From Anaerosacchariphilus hominis (lineage in GTDB: Bacteria > Bacillota > Clostridia > Lachnospirales > Lachnospiraceae), in NCBI RefSeq assembly GCF_014290175.1, contig NZ_JACOOR010000001.1:434001-498000 (forward strand): DNA of 64,000 nucleotides, written 5' to 3'. A program made the translations under genes and the position numbers. Position 1 is the stretch's first letter, and each line of letters begins with the position of its first letter. Shown piece by piece: positions 63,095-64,000 of the stretch. The notes beneath the pieces are model-generated. The model did not search any database, was not told the DNA's origin, and was given only the letters and a program-made list of their open reading frames with translations.

Positions 63095-63663
63095 TTTATT
63101 TTGAACTTTTTCTTAGCTTCCTGCAAATCGGCGCCTTCAGCTTCGGAGGCGGTTATGCAGCCATGCCGCTGATTCAGGAACAGGTTGTGACTGGACATCA
63201 CTGGCTTTCTATGACGGAATTTACGGATCTCATCACACTTTCCCAGATGACCCCCGGACCTATCGCTATTAATTCCGCCACGTTTGTGGGGCTGAAAATT
63301 GCCGGAATTCCAGGGGCGATTGTCGCAACTATGGGATGTATCCTGCCATCTTGTATCATTGTGACCCTCATTGCGTTCTTGTATCTCCGGTACCGGAATC
63401 TCTCTGCACTGCAGAGTGTTCTCGATACCCTGCGTCCTGCAGTTGTAGCCCTGGTGGCCTCGGCAGGCATCTCCATCCTGATTACTGCATTCTGGGGGAG
63501 CTCCGCTGCGATTGTCTTTACCAATACCCGCTGGAGTTTGGTGCTCATTTTTCTCATTTGCATAGTGCTCCTGCAAAAATGCAAAATGAATCCTATCGTG
63601 GTTATGATCCTGGCCGGTATTATGAAAACAGGTCTCTCATTTATACAAGGAGTATTCGTATGA
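63091..63663 (+). CDS. Chromate transporter (ChrA-like) half protein 2
   Basis: A 190-residue partner of the preceding protein with the same motifs (FSFGGGYAAMPLIQEQVV and LSQMTPGPIAINSATFVGLK) and an inverted membrane topology expected for the pair. Its start overlaps the first gene's stop by 4 bases (ATGA), so the two are made together. Confidence 0.88.
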   Translation: MIYFELFLSFLQIGAFSFGGGYAAMPLIQEQVVTGHHWLSMTEFTDLITLSQMTPGPIAINSATFVGLKIAGIPGAIVATMGCILPSCIIVTLIAFLYLRYRNLSALQSVLDTLRPAVVALVASAGISILITAFWGSSAAIVFTNTRWSLVLIFLICIVLLQKCKMNPIVVMILAGIMKTGLSFIQGVFV

Positions 63664-64000
63664 AAATCATTGCAAAATATTATATAAACAACTATAAACT
63701 TTACACGGAGGATATGAAGCTTGTGGGACAAATCCGAAAAAATCTGACCCACGCCAAACAGCTTTCCGTTTTAAATGCTTCCGGAGAGTTCTTTGTCCAG
63801 ATCGAGCAGAAAAATGATCACATTTTTCTGAACTATAACGACGGTTCTGTCGAAGATACACAGCTGCAATACCAGCAGTGTACCTCGCTTTTGCAGCCGC
63901 CCATGGCCTGTGCGCTGACACTAGATACAAAATGGGGAGACCTGAGTATAACCCAGACTCCCCACCGCGAATTCGAAGTATCACTGGAGCATCAGGAAAT
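63660..64000 (+). CDS. Unknown protein, cut by the right edge
   Basis: The frame is open for 113 codons to the end of the window, starting with an ATG that overlaps the transporter stop (ATGA). It begins MKIIAKYYINNYKLYTEDMK and alternates short beta-type segments (KLVGQIRKNLTHAKQLSVLN, SGEFFVQIEQ, HIFLNYNDGS). The pattern recalls small beta-barrel proteins of the tubby/LURP-one kind, but the match is too weak to name it. An internal ATG after GGAGGAT is an alternative start. It belongs to the transporter operon. Confidence 0.7.
   Translation, partial: MKIIAKYYINNYKLYTEDMKLVGQIRKNLTHAKQLSVLNASGEFFVQIEQKNDHIFLNYNDGSVEDTQLQYQQCTSLLQPPMACALTLDTKWGDLSITQTPHREFEVSLEHQE

Overview
The window reads as chromosome of a Gram-positive anaerobe of the class Clostridia, most likely a Lachnospiraceae gut commensal (Blautia-like). 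The support is AGGAGG-type ribosome sites, no outer-membrane genes, an F-type ATP synthase with a Na+-type c subunit, a SAM-I riboswitch on metK, a mannose-family PTS, a CBS-type pyrophosphatase and a clostridial type IV pilus locus. The lineage is inferred from gene content only. I saw no tRNA, rRNA, CRISPR array or intact insertion sequence. Most genes lie on the minus strand.

Layout from left to right. 0.1-6 kb: a small unknown gene, then an RND efflux operon (adaptor lipoprotein, pump, TetR regulator) with a perfect TetR-type palindrome at its promoter. 6-6.3 kb: relics of a DUF4143-type ATPase gene and of a group II intron 3' end. 6.4-11.3 kb: a mannose-family PTS operon (IIC, IID, IIB; no IIA) with a SIS-domain sugar isomerase/deglycase and a HAD phosphatase, divergent from a GntR/UTRA regulator. 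11.3-16.8 kb: an Rpn-family nuclease gene, metK with its riboswitch, murA, a second HAD phosphatase, and two members of an intergenic palindromic repeat family. 16.8-24.2 kb: the complete ATP synthase operon (atpZ-like, atpI-like, atpBEFHAGDC). 24.3-29 kb: an M23 peptidase with LysM and G5 domains, shikimate kinase, a flavin reductase and a CBS/DRTGG pyrophosphatase. 29.2-29.4 kb: a promoter with four TTCAC/T boxes at exact 11-bp spacing and no coding sequence behind it. 29.5-36.3 kb: signal peptidase I with a coiled-coil partner, an M29 aminopeptidase, a large anchored extracellular protein, a methyltransferase with an apparently leaderless transcript, and an ACT-domain protein.

36.3-58.9 kb is the centrepiece: one long minus-strand type IV pilus operon. 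It starts with a 3,244-residue protein that has a prepilin N-terminus, about 38 GLUG-type repeats and an Fn3-like C-terminal third. Next come a GspK/PilX-like protein without Glu5, two minor prepilins, the major pilin, a small membrane protein, the prepilin peptidase PilD, PilC, a PilM-PilN fusion, PilO, PilB and PilT. It ends with a GGDEF-REC-HD-GYP protein, an HPt protein and a small unknown protein. This looks like a pilus that displays a giant adhesin, with a c-di-GMP making/breaking enzyme in the same transcript.

59-64 kb: an AGCS amino acid:cation symporter, a short LarC-like protein coupled to a LysR regulator, and a divergent pair of half-size chromate-transporter proteins followed by a gene cut by the right edge.
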